This document shows positions 16,556 to 24,152 of a DNA stretch of 29,930 nt, piece after piece. How positions within the stretch are numbered: the first letter of the stretch is position 1; every line of letters begins with the position of its first letter. The position numbers and the translations under genes are program-made. A model generated the notes under the pieces. That model searched no databases, was not told where the DNA came from, and saw nothing but the letters and a program-made list of their open reading frames with translations. Source of the DNA: a virus; the IMG/VR virus record IMGVR_UViG_3300025151_007460, positions 1 to 29,930 of that record; one strand, written 5' to 3'.

Positions 16556-17427
16556 TGAGGGTAGAAGTTTGGCCAGGTTTTGGCCCTCTTAATTCAAAAG
16601 AAATATTCGAAAAATTTATAAATTCCTTGCATAACTCGGGCGATGAGGTGCACATCAACAGAGAAGCAAACGGCGATGTTGCAGTGATATGGAGTGTCCT
16701 GTGGCAAGGACGTATGCGTCAAAACAAACAAGTGTGGGATCGTTTCCGTAATTCTAACAAGCCAGTGGTGGTGATAGAAGTAGGCGGTATCAAAAGGAAT
16801 GAAACGTGGAAAATTGGGATAAACGGTGTTAACAGAGAGGCAGACTTTGCCAATGAGAATGTTGACGAGAACCGTTGGAAAAAGTTTGGAATCAATTTGA
16901 GGCCATGGGGACAAACAGGAGATGACATAATTGTGTGTGGGCAACACACTGACAGTCATCAATGGAGGAATAATCCACCAATGTCAAAATGGTTTGATCA
17001 GCAGATCACAGGAATAAGAAAACACACAGACAGGCCAATCGTTATTCGTCCACACCCCAGAAACAGTGTTTTCATAGACACCAACAAATATCAAAACGTT
17101 AAAATAGTAAGACCCATAAGAGATCAGAAGACATATGATGATACAGACCTTGCAGAACGATTGAAATCAGCATGGGCGGTGGTGAGTCATTCCAGCAATC
17201 CGGCCATGACAGCAGTGTTCTCTGGCATACCTGTGTATGTGTCGGAATCAAGTCTAAGTTATGATGTTGGTAACACATCGTTCGCAAACATAAACAATCC
17301 TGCGATGCCTGAAAGACAAACATGGGCCAATCGGTTAGCATACACAGAATGGTGGATAGACGAGATAGAACAAGGCATACCTTGGAATAGGATCAAAAAA
17401 CAATTGAAGGAAAAGTATTTGAAATGA
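16555..17427 (+). CDS. GT-B-like surface-glycan transferase, paralogue D
   Basis: This is the fourth member (290 aa) of the window's GT-B-like family. It has the full motif HTDRPIVIRPHPRNSV (about 156-171), then AWAVVSHSSNPAMTAVFSGIPVYVSESS (about 205-232) and a C-terminal RLAYTEWWIDEIEQG matching the same region in A, B and C. The N-terminal third (VEVWPGFGPLNSKEIFEKFINSL) looks like the first Rossmann half. It overlaps the SDR gene by 1 nt and the next gene by 4 nt. Its sugar specificity cannot be read; family placement is by motif. Confidence 0.77.
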   Translation: MRVEVWPGFGPLNSKEIFEKFINSLHNSGDEVHINREANGDVAVIWSVLWQGRMRQNKQVWDRFRNSNKPVVVIEVGGIKRNETWKIGINGVNREADFANENVDENRWKKFGINLRPWGQTGDDIIVCGQHTDSHQWRNNPPMSKWFDQQITGIRKHTDRPIVIRPHPRNSVFIDTNKYQNVKIVRPIRDQKTYDDTDLAERLKSAWAVVSHSSNPAMTAVFSGIPVYVSESSLSYDVGNTSFANINNPAMPERQTWANRLAYTEWWIDEIEQGIPWNRIKKQLKEKYLK

Positions 17428-18146
17428 TCGAACCCATCGAGTGGAAACCATATCAAGGAGAAAAAGTCTGTGTCAATACAATAATCAGAGGCGGTAAAAA
17501 AATTCAAGAATGGCAATTTTACGAAGATCGAGTAAAGGCAGTTCCTAGAGGCAATGCGTATTGTATAGGTAACGGTCCGTCACGTAAAGGGTTTGATCTT
17601 TCACTCCTTAGAGACACAGGACAGTTGTATGGTTGTAATGCACTGTACAGAGACATCCTACCAGATTTTATTTTTTCCGTTGATGCTAAGATGACTGCAC
17701 AGATGATAAAAGACGAGGTAGGATTAAAGACAATACACTATGCGCCTTCGTTAGAAGTAAACAGAGACAAGACAAAAATGTTACATTTGATCCCAAACAA
17801 TCCGCATTGGATATCGGGCAACCAAGCATTTTGGACGGCAGGTGTACATGGACATAGGAACATATATCTTATAGGTTACGATTTCAGAGAATACGGTGCA
17901 GGAGAACTTAACAACATATATCAAGACACACCTAATTATGGTGAACGTAATGCTGATACCATATTTGACGGATGGCTCAAACAATTCAGACACATGATCA
18001 AACTAAGACCTTACATTAATTTCACAGTTGTCCATGATAGTCCACCAGAGTACCTTCACCATTTACAGACAGGCACTGACCTAGGCAACACTAAAGTTAT
18101 AAGTTATAAAGAGTTGGAGACGGTGTTAGCATCTAGCAAGGCCTAG
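17424..18146 (+). CDS. GNGPS-motif protein, sialyltransferase/DUF115-like
   Basis: This 240-aa protein has AYCIGNGPSRKGFDLSLL (about 45-62), then YGCNALYRD (69-77) and DFIFSVDAKM (81-90). That 'GNGPS..., CN..., D' order is the nucleotide-binding pattern seen in GT42-type sialyltransferases and in DUF115/MptE-like proteins of flagellin- and glycan-modification loci. A later strand NIYLIGYDF also fits GT42-type proteins. It is therefore likely to use a CMP- or other nucleotide-sugar, but family and substrate are not settled by eye. It is the last gene of the sugar block; its end overlaps the convergent SprT-like gene by 21 nt. Confidence 0.7.
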   Translation: MIEPIEWKPYQGEKVCVNTIIRGGKKIQEWQFYEDRVKAVPRGNAYCIGNGPSRKGFDLSLLRDTGQLYGCNALYRDILPDFIFSVDAKMTAQMIKDEVGLKTIHYAPSLEVNRDKTKMLHLIPNNPHWISGNQAFWTAGVHGHRNIYLIGYDFREYGAGELNNIYQDTPNYGERNADTIFDGWLKQFRHMIKLRPYINFTVVHDSPPEYLHHLQTGTDLGNTKVISYKELETVLASSKA

Positions 18147-18602
18147 TCCAGCACTTGCAAATTTTGTCCGCCAAGCAAAAAAGTTTTTATTATGGTTCGA
18201 ATAAGGATCTTTCAGCCAAGTCATTTGGTAAAGGTGCACCATTTCGTGTGCTAATGTTTCTATGAAGTCTTTCCATTTTGGAAACTTACAGTGTAACTCT
18301 ATAAAGTAATCAACATCAATATGATACGGAATTACTCTTTGATCAAATTTACCTCTTGGTGTTTTTCTATTGTCCCAATTAGCGACACACCTACCCCAGT
18401 CTTTATGAAGTTTCCTTATGTGCAACGGAACCATTGGTAATCTACTGTTGAACAAAGCACGATTTATGTATCTGAACCATTGATATGCCTGTTGCTCGGT
18501 TGGTCTGAATCCTTTCTTATTCTTGTATCTGGTCTCAGTATTTTCCAACCTAATTTTCAATAGTTTTTTAACGTTTACCTTTTTACTTTTAGTTTTTTTC
18601 AT
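18126..18602 (-). CDS. SprT-like zinc metalloprotease
   Basis: This is a 158-aa basic protein with the zinc-binding motif LAHEMVHLYQ (HExxH) and a downstream SNHNKNFFAW, typical of the SprT/Spartan-like family whose members cleave DNA-protein crosslinks in cells. The N-terminus is a Lys-rich segment (KKTKSKKVNVKK). The ATG at 18602 is preferred; a TTG 18 nt upstream is in frame. No Cys4 zinc ribbon is seen at the C-terminus. It is transcribed against its neighbours on the minus strand and is the only such gene between the sugar and UvsW modules. SprT-like genes are common in T4-like marine phages; the substrate in infection is unknown. Confidence 0.88.
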   Translation of the reverse strand: MKKTKSKKVNVKKLLKIRLENTETRYKNKKGFRPTEQQAYQWFRYINRALFNSRLPMVPLHIRKLHKDWGRCVANWDNRKTPRGKFDQRVIPYHIDVDYFIELHCKFPKWKDFIETLAHEMVHLYQMTWLKDPYSNHNKNFFAWRTKFASAGLGLARC

Positions 18603-18604
18603 GG

Positions 18605-18632
18605 TTGACAGTTTTACCAATTATGCTATAAT
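18605..18632 (+). promoter_or_regulatory. consensus sigma70-type promoter upstream of the HARP-like/uvsW operon
   Basis: A perfect TTGACA (18605-18610) and a perfect TATAAT (18627-18632) are separated by 16 nt on the plus strand. Transcription would start near 18639, about 18 nt ahead of the ATG at 18657. Consensus host-type promoters are used by T4-like phages for immediate-early genes, so this operon may be expressed at once by the host polymerase. The promoter sits between the divergent SprT-like gene and this operon and overlaps the 5' end of the former. Confidence 0.85.
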
Positions 18633-18656
18633 ATACTAATAATTACCTAAAATATC

Positions 18657-20009
18657 ATGGATAATATGCACACAGATTTGCCAAAAACAATTAACGAAGC
18701 CCTTAAAATACTAGCATATAATGATTATTTTTGGTCAGATGACACATTCCCCCAAAAGATGCAAATAAAACCCCACCCAAAAGATTTTGCCACAGTGAAA
18801 TCATTGGCAGAAGCACAATATCCATGGACAGAAAAACAGGCGAGGTTGGCTCTTGTAATTCTGAAAAGATATCTTACAAAGTTCCAAACACACGGCATGG
18901 ATATAAAAAATTTGCTCGACCATCCACAATACGAGGATGAATTTAGGGTAATAAATTTTGATAAAGTGATTGAAAAGTTCACCGACGACGAGGGCATAGA
19001 CAGAATAGAATTGAAATTTCCGTACAATAAAAAAGTTATACAACTTATTAGATGTCTGAAAGACAAGAGAGACTTCCCTGCAGGCTACAGTCAGTATGAT
19101 GGCGAAAACAAAAAATGGACATTCTTGCACACTGACGTGACAGCCTACTACCTTACACTGATTGCGGCACGTTATGATTTCAAATTTACTGACGACAGTC
19201 TATTACGTGATTATGAAACAATTAAAAAAGAGATAATAGGACACAGACAACCTACTGCACAACTTATTGGAAACGAGATTGTGTTGAACGACGCACCTGA
19301 ATCTTTGCAAGAATATTGGAATGAGAACTTGAAAGACAAACCTGCCCTGAGTCAAGTCGACGCTCTCAAAAATTTAAGTATACCCACACAAGGTATCCAT
19401 GTTCCTGCACAAACAAGTATAGGTTACAAAGTGGCCCATAACAAATATCATAAACTGTGGATCGATTCAAAAACTTACTCTAAAAATGAAGTTGTCAAAG
19501 GACTTATAGAATTAAATTGTTTTCCTTTAATGATGCCTGTGAGTGGTGACATACACATGGAGTCAGACGTAAAAGAATTTTGGGAATGGATGAACGCTTT
19601 CAAATCACACGGTATAGATTTATTGCAACAATGCAGTTGGGGGTTCGAAGTAAAAGAACCAATTTTCAAAAAAGATGTAGACAGGCACAATGAAAGAACC
19701 TATCTCCTAGACAACCAGAAGTCTCAAGAATTTTTCGAGAACTTATATGAATTACACCAAATGAGTAAACAATTCAAATTGATAAATCAAGATACCAAAA
19801 TAATATTTGTGCGTAACAGAATACCAAGAGCACTGATCAAAAGCAAGGTAAAACCAAAGGCCTCTTTGGTGGCACTAGGTGGTGGTTATTACGCCACTGG
19901 CACAGACAATCTTAAAAGAATGCTTGAAAATCTTCCAAAAAAGTTGTACTATAGTGATCACCAGCCGAGTAGTTGGGATTGGCATGATCATATAATAATA
20001 AAACTTTAG
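18657..20009 (+). CDS. 450-aa protein with HARP-like segment, partner gene of uvsW
   Basis: I recognise no complete family. Residues 40-75 contain a helical WTEKQARLALVILKRYL segment seen in related marine phage proteins. Residues about 117-175 (ELKFPYNKKVIQLIRCLK, then YSQYDGENKKWTFLHTD) resemble the HARP domain of SMARCAL1-type annealing helicases: a 'Y...+I..+' helix, a YD..N/R KW strand and a helix after. The C-terminal part (about 385-450) contains KASLVALGGGYYATGTDNLKRML, whose role I cannot assign. It ends 1 nt before uvsW, so the two are surely co-transcribed. A role with UvsW in fork remodelling is an inference. The start may be at 18657 or 18666; neither has a clear ribosome site. 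Confidence 0.8.
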   Translation: MDNMHTDLPKTINEALKILAYNDYFWSDDTFPQKMQIKPHPKDFATVKSLAEAQYPWTEKQARLALVILKRYLTKFQTHGMDIKNLLDHPQYEDEFRVINFDKVIEKFTDDEGIDRIELKFPYNKKVIQLIRCLKDKRDFPAGYSQYDGENKKWTFLHTDVTAYYLTLIAARYDFKFTDDSLLRDYETIKKEIIGHRQPTAQLIGNEIVLNDAPESLQEYWNENLKDKPALSQVDALKNLSIPTQGIHVPAQTSIGYKVAHNKYHKLWIDSKTYSKNEVVKGLIELNCFPLMMPVSGDIHMESDVKEFWEWMNAFKSHGIDLLQQCSWGFEVKEPIFKKDVDRHNERTYLLDNQKSQEFFENLYELHQMSKQFKLINQDTKIIFVRNRIPRALIKSKVKPKASLVALGGGYYATGTDNLKRMLENLPKKLYYSDHQPSSWDWHDHIIIKL

Positions 20010-20010
20010 A

Positions 20011-21477
20011 ATGAGCAGTTGTAAACTAGTAATAAAAGACGAAGTAAACGTTAAGTTTGAGAACCTTAGCCTCGAATGGCGTAAGAGATTATCTAATAAA
20101 TTCAAATATGAAATACCATATGCAAGGCACTTGCCCGCAGTAAAACTAGGAAGGTGGGATGGTAAGGTCAGTTTCTTTGGTCTTGGAGGCACAACATACC
20201 TCAACCTTGTGGACCAAATCCTGCCAATATTGGATGAAGGAGGAGTGTACGTCGACTTCGAAGATCGCAGGAAAAAACACAACTTTGAATTTAAGGCAGT
20301 GGACAAAGATTTCCTAGCACACATCACATGGCCCGACACACATCCATGTGCTGGACAATCAATACAGTTACGAGACTATCAGGTTGAAACAATAAACAAG
20401 TTTATTGAAAACCCACAATGCATACAGGAAATTGCCACAGGAGCAGGTAAAACTATAATCACAGCGGCATTGTGTCAGTTGGTAGAACCGTACGGCAGGA
20501 CGCTTACTATTGTTCCAAATAAAAGTTTAGTCACGCAAACAGAGGAAGACTTCTTGGCCTGTAACCTCGATGTTGGGGTGTACTACGGAGACAGGAAGGA
20601 ACTAGGAAGATACAACACAATCGCGACATGGCAGTCATTGAACGTGCTAGAGAAGAAAAGCAAGGACGAACACACAACAGATTTTTTAGAAGCGATACAA
20701 GGTATAAGCACAGTCATAATTGATGAGGTGCACATGGCAAAAGCAGATGTATTGAAAAGATTGTTGACAGGGCCATTCGCACACTGCGGCATACGTTGGG
20801 GTCTGACAGGCACTGTACCAAAAGCAGACTATGAATTTATGGGTCTGAAGTGTAGCATAGGAGAAGTGGCAAACAGAATACAAGCGAGTGAACTACAAGA
20901 CAAAGGAGTTTTAGCAAACTGTCATGTAAACGTTCTGCAAACACAGGATCATCCACAGTTCAAAACATACGGTGAGGAGTTGAAATGGTTAACCACAGAC
21001 ACTAACAGGATGTCTTGGGTGGCCAACACAATCAAAGATATAGCAACGTCTGGAAACACACTGATCCTTGTTGATAGAATATCAGCAGGAGAAATATTAG
21101 AGAAGAAAATTAAAGATGCAGTGTTTGTTTCTGGAGCAACTAAAAACACAGATAGAAAGGAACAGTATGATGAAGTATCTACTAGCCAAAATAAAGTTAT
21201 TATTGCCACATATGGAGTTGCCGCTGTTGGTATTAATATTCCTCGTATTTTCAATCTTGTTCTTATAGAACCTGGAAAGTCCTTTGTTAGGGTAATTCAG
21301 TCAATAGGACGTGGGATAAGAAAAGCCGAGGACAAAGACAGTGTGCAAATATGGGACATCACCAGCAGTTGCAAATTTGCAAAAAGACATCTCGGAGCAA
21401 GGAAAAAATTTTACAAAGAGGCAAATTATCCTTTCAATATAGAAAAAATAGATTATCCAAATAATTTCAACATGTAA
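20011..21477 (+). CDS. uvsW: UvsW, SF2 recombination/replication helicase
   Basis: This is a 488-aa superfamily-2 helicase, close to T4 UvsW in length. Motifs in order are the Q-like LRDYQ (120-124), Walker A ATGAGKT (142-148), DEVH box (238-241), GLTGT (264-268) and motif VI QSIGRGIRKA near 430. The N-terminal 100 residues match the UvsW N-terminal DNA-binding region (LGRWDGKVSFF at 46-56). In T4, UvsW unwinds R-loops and D-loops, regresses stalled forks and anneals strands, helping the switch from origin- to recombination-dependent replication. It follows the HARP-like gene by one base and precedes a small unknown gene by 8 nt. Confidence 0.96.
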   Translation: MSSCKLVIKDEVNVKFENLSLEWRKRLSNKFKYEIPYARHLPAVKLGRWDGKVSFFGLGGTTYLNLVDQILPILDEGGVYVDFEDRRKKHNFEFKAVDKDFLAHITWPDTHPCAGQSIQLRDYQVETINKFIENPQCIQEIATGAGKTIITAALCQLVEPYGRTLTIVPNKSLVTQTEEDFLACNLDVGVYYGDRKELGRYNTIATWQSLNVLEKKSKDEHTTDFLEAIQGISTVIIDEVHMAKADVLKRLLTGPFAHCGIRWGLTGTVPKADYEFMGLKCSIGEVANRIQASELQDKGVLANCHVNVLQTQDHPQFKTYGEELKWLTTDTNRMSWVANTIKDIATSGNTLILVDRISAGEILEKKIKDAVFVSGATKNTDRKEQYDEVSTSQNKVIIATYGVAAVGINIPRIFNLVLIEPGKSFVRVIQSIGRGIRKAEDKDSVQIWDITSSCKFAKRHLGARKKFYKEANYPFNIEKIDYPNNFNM

Positions 21478-21485
21478 ATAGGTTT

Positions 21486-21929
21486 ATGATTAAGAATGTA
21501 TCTTTAATGCATAAGGAACCTTTTAGGTGCAAATGTATTTGTAACGAAAAACTAATTGGTGAAACTTTTAATCAGACCTATCATTATTTTGAAATCAACG
21601 AAACTCCGGCTAAAGTTGTGCTGGAATTTGAACCATTCAAAATTAGGCCACTTTTGCGTTTGAACAAATGCTTGGTAGATACGGGTGTGGCAGAAGTAGA
21701 TGTGTATGATCACAAATACGAAATGTCTTTGAAACCAGATTGGTTAGAGATGTATACAAAAAATATTATAAAATCAAAACAAGAATATCTTAAGAGAGAA
21801 AATTTAGGTAAGGATGCTGATCCCGAGAAAGTGAAAAAATGGTTTGAAGAATATTACTTTGAACAACAAGAGAGAAAATTTTCTTACTACAAGAAAGAAC
21901 TAGACCAAATATTAAGTAATTTACAATGA
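21486..21929 (+). CDS. uncharacterised protein downstream of uvsW
   Basis: I do not recognise this 147-aa protein. The first half has beta-rich segments (KVVLEFEPFKIRPLLRLN at about 44-61) and the second half is a charged helical tail (KSKQEYLKRENLGKDADPEKVKKWFEEYYFE). Two Cys residues lie near the N-terminus (RCKCICNEK). It is 8 nt behind uvsW and overlaps the radical SAM gene by 4 nt. It may be a substrate or partner of that enzyme, or a uvsW-operon accessory protein; nothing in the sequence decides. Confidence 0.7.
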   Translation: MIKNVSLMHKEPFRCKCICNEKLIGETFNQTYHYFEINETPAKVVLEFEPFKIRPLLRLNKCLVDTGVAEVDVYDHKYEMSLKPDWLEMYTKNIIKSKQEYLKRENLGKDADPEKVKKWFEEYYFEQQERKFSYYKKELDQILSNLQ

Positions 21930-23407
21930 AATCCGCACTTTTAGTTAACCTACCAAAATACGATTTACATGCCAGTCCGGGAGCAATTGGCATTATAAGA
22001 GGAATGTGTGAATCTCAAAATTTACAAACCAACACCTTAGATTTCAACGTGTACTTGTATAACAATCTCACAAAGGACGAATGGTGGACTGTCGACAACT
22101 GGTGCAAATTTCTCGACAACAAACTTCCACAGGCCCTCGAAGATAAAATCCTCAATTTGTGGGACAGAGCAGTGCAGGAACATTTACCACGAAGTTGTGA
22201 GTTTATGATGATATCTGTATTCTCATATTGGACAATGTATATTGCACGACTTTTGATAACTCATGAATCTAAAAAACTAAGACCTTACAAACTAGTTGTT
22301 GGAGGCAATGGGTGTATAAGCACTTTCCCAGACACAAAATTATCATTTGAAGAATGGAATCGGAAAGGCAACTACATCGAACACCTATTAATAGGCGAAG
22401 CAGAAATCAAACTATCTGAATTACTCACCAACGGGCAAGTAAAATATAATGAAAACGATTTAGATTCTTTCCCTTTCCCTTCATATGGAGGAGTTAAGTT
22501 TGACGATTATTCCGAAAAAAAATTGTATATCACAGGATCTCGTGGTTGTGTTCGGAAATGTAAATTTTGTGATATAAAGAATACCTGGCCTACCTTTAGA
22601 TTTCGGACAGGACAATCGTTGGTAGATGAAATAAAAAGGCAAGTTGGAGAGTATGGAATTAAAACTTTTGAATTTACAGACAGTCTTATTAATGGCTCGG
22701 TTTCTCAGTTTAGCAAATTCAATGAAATTTTAGCAAACGAAAAACAAAAAAATAAAGACCTAGAGGATGTAACATACATCGGACAGTTCATAGTGAGGCC
22801 AAAAAAGAACATGCCAGAAAGCCATTATGAGGCAATGTACTACGCTGGTTGTAAACAATTGACAACAGGCATTGAAAGTTTTTCAAATTCCGTGCGTGAT
22901 CACATGGGTAAGAAGTTTTCAGACAATGACATAGAATACCATTTAGAACAATCTGCTTTCTGGAATATACCAAATGTCTTTTTAATGATAAGTGGATACC
23001 CAACTGAAACAGAAGAAGATCATGCAAAAAATTTAGCGGATCTTGAAAAATATTCAATGTATGCCAAATTAGGTGTGATAGAATTGATCAGTTGGTGTAC
23101 AATGCACCTCATACCAGACACACCAATTACATCACCAAAAATGATGGAGCATTTCAAATTTTACATGGAAGAGAACGCCACAGCGTTAAAGAATGTAAAC
23201 CATCATATGCCTACTGCTTCTTTCCTATGGTCAACACCAAAAAACAAAGGCAACAACCCAAAAACCAGATTGTTAAGACTCATAGACATACACAGGGTGG
23301 GAGACGAATTAGGTTACAATCAAACTAAAATGGAAGAAAATTTCAAACAATTATTAAAATTATCAGAAAATTATAAAAATAAAAAACAAAATCTACTGTA
23401 CAATTAA
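21926..23407 (+). CDS. B12-binding-type radical SAM protein
   Basis: This 493-aa protein has an N-terminal cobalamin-binding-like Rossmann region. It includes ALLVNLPKYDLHASPGAIGI (about 4-23), LVVGGNGC (about 123-130) and IEHLLIGEAEIKLSELL (151-167). The radical SAM core contains CVRKCKFC with Cys208, Cys212 and Cys215 (CxxxCxxC), binding the 4Fe-4S cluster that cleaves SAM. Downstream strands (KTFEFTDSLING, KQLTTGIES) fit the TIM-barrel. B12-dependent radical SAM enzymes often methylate unactivated carbons or modify RNA, peptides or lipids. The typical B12 signature DxHxxG is not clear, so cobalamin binding is uncertain. It overlaps the preceding gene by 4 nt. Confidence 0.88.
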   Translation: MKSALLVNLPKYDLHASPGAIGIIRGMCESQNLQTNTLDFNVYLYNNLTKDEWWTVDNWCKFLDNKLPQALEDKILNLWDRAVQEHLPRSCEFMMISVFSYWTMYIARLLITHESKKLRPYKLVVGGNGCISTFPDTKLSFEEWNRKGNYIEHLLIGEAEIKLSELLTNGQVKYNENDLDSFPFPSYGGVKFDDYSEKKLYITGSRGCVRKCKFCDIKNTWPTFRFRTGQSLVDEIKRQVGEYGIKTFEFTDSLINGSVSQFSKFNEILANEKQKNKDLEDVTYIGQFIVRPKKNMPESHYEAMYYAGCKQLTTGIESFSNSVRDHMGKKFSDNDIEYHLEQSAFWNIPNVFLMISGYPTETEEDHAKNLADLEKYSMYAKLGVIELISWCTMHLIPDTPITSPKMMEHFKFYMEENATALKNVNHHMPTASFLWSTPKNKGNNPKTRLLRLIDIHRVGDELGYNQTKMEENFKQLLKLSENYKNKKQNLLYN

Positions 23408-23431
23408 TAAGCATTTTGTTATAATAATAGG

Positions 23432-23935
23432 ATGAAGATTCTCACACTCGATAATAAATCTTACACTCTGGAAAAAGTACCGGAATGGGTGGACGATAAG
23501 TTGAGATTTGCAGTGCTTGATAATTCAGATCCAACTAATCCTGATTTCTTTTACATACCTCTAATATTCCTTGAAAGTTTCAACGCACCTGCGGCAGTGC
23601 TTGAAATCGGCGACCACAAAATTAAAATGCCATTGGATTGGAAGATGCTGATAGGTGAAGCAGGGCAATCTGAGATGCATGTGTTACCGATTACTAGTTT
23701 GAATGACAGAGGCTTCGATGCCTTTACATTCAACCCTTTATCAAGTCCTAAACCAGATTTCGTACCAATAGATGTTGTTGACATCTACACCGAAGTGAAA
23801 TGGTACTTCCCTAAAATTAAATCTGGCCAGATGTTGGCAGTGCCATTGACTGATGGTCCGTCACCAACATGTGCCTATTTTGTAAAAGACATTTCAAGAC
23901 AATGCGAACAGGTAGATTATGGCTCCGTCTGGTAG
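23432..23935 (+). CDS. conserved 167-aa phage protein
   Basis: I do not recognise the function. The protein appears beta-rich with many hydrophobic strands (FYIPLIFLESF, AAVLEIGDHKIKMPL, QMLAVPLTDG), ends in VDYGSVW, and has no membrane segment or enzyme motif that I can see. It looks like a compact soluble domain. Its 3' end overlaps the next small gene by 17 nt, and it opens a run of small genes continuing to 26219. A TATAAT lies only 6 nt ahead of the ATG. Confidence 0.72.
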   Translation: MKILTLDNKSYTLEKVPEWVDDKLRFAVLDNSDPTNPDFFYIPLIFLESFNAPAAVLEIGDHKIKMPLDWKMLIGEAGQSEMHVLPITSLNDRGFDAFTFNPLSSPKPDFVPIDVVDIYTEVKWYFPKIKSGQMLAVPLTDGPSPTCAYFVKDISRQCEQVDYGSVW

Positions 23936-24152
23936 GAGGTCTATTACGATCGAAGCACCTGTTATGATAACAAGTAATAAACTTGCAGTATGGATGGACG
24001 AGAAATGGATGCACGACTTTTTTGATTTTTTACAACTTCATAAATTCAAACTTTCAGGTTTACAACACAAACAAAGGAAATTAAAATTAACATTTGTAAC
24101 AGCAAAAGAATGCACAATGTTTGGACTAAAATATGCCGGCAGAAAAAAATAG
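23919..24152 (+). CDS. small uncharacterised protein (77 aa)
   Basis: This is a 77-aa basic protein with a helical, aromatic middle (WMDEKWMHDFFDFLQLHKFKL) and a basic C-terminus (KYAGRKK). No family is recognised. The ATG at 23919 has an AGG-type ribosome site (CAGGTAG) upstream. A perfect AGGAGG at 23934-23939 is within the coding region (Arg-Arg codons) and has no normal start codon at the right spacing. An internal ATG at 23964 is a less likely alternative. It overlaps both neighbours (17 and 20 nt). Confidence 0.6.
   Translation: MAPSGRRSITIEAPVMITSNKLAVWMDEKWMHDFFDFLQLHKFKLSGLQHKQRKLKLTFVTAKECTMFGLKYAGRKK

Larger units (their letters stand above)
2408..18146. other. glycan/surface-polysaccharide gene cassette
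   Basis: About 15.7 kb of sugar-related genes lie between the uvsX module and the SprT/uvsW module. The transferase-like set is four GT-B-like paralogues, two GT-A-like paralogues, two other GT-A transferases, a GT61 and a GNGPS-motif protein. With them are two SDR epimerases, a ColD-like dehydratase, an AsnB-type amidotransferase, an FkbM methyltransferase, a 2OG oxygenase and an SGNH hydrolase. No Wzx/Wzy, ABC transporter or membrane polymerase was seen, so the host may supply export. LPS clusters of this general kind are known in T4-like cyanophages such as P-SSM2. The function in infection is inferred. Confidence 0.85.

Noticed and set aside
19992-20010. TATAAT ahead of uvsW
   Set aside because: It lies in the last codons of the HARP-like gene and lacks a -35; co-transcription with the upstream gene is enough.
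23385-23420. Inverted repeat AACAAAAT / ATTTTGTT in the gap before 23432
   Set aside because: It is an A/T-rich 8-bp stem with a 20-nt loop and no G/C pairing or U-tract worth calling a terminator.
23414-23431. TATAAT with a TGTACA -35 just before the 167-aa gene
   Set aside because: The ATG lies only 6 nt after TATAAT, so the start codon would be at or before the transcription start; AT-rich DNA gives such matches by chance.
23934-23939. Perfect AGGAGG inside the 77-aa gene at 23919
   Set aside because: No ATG, GTG or TTG in a usable position follows; the bases are accounted for by two Arg codons.
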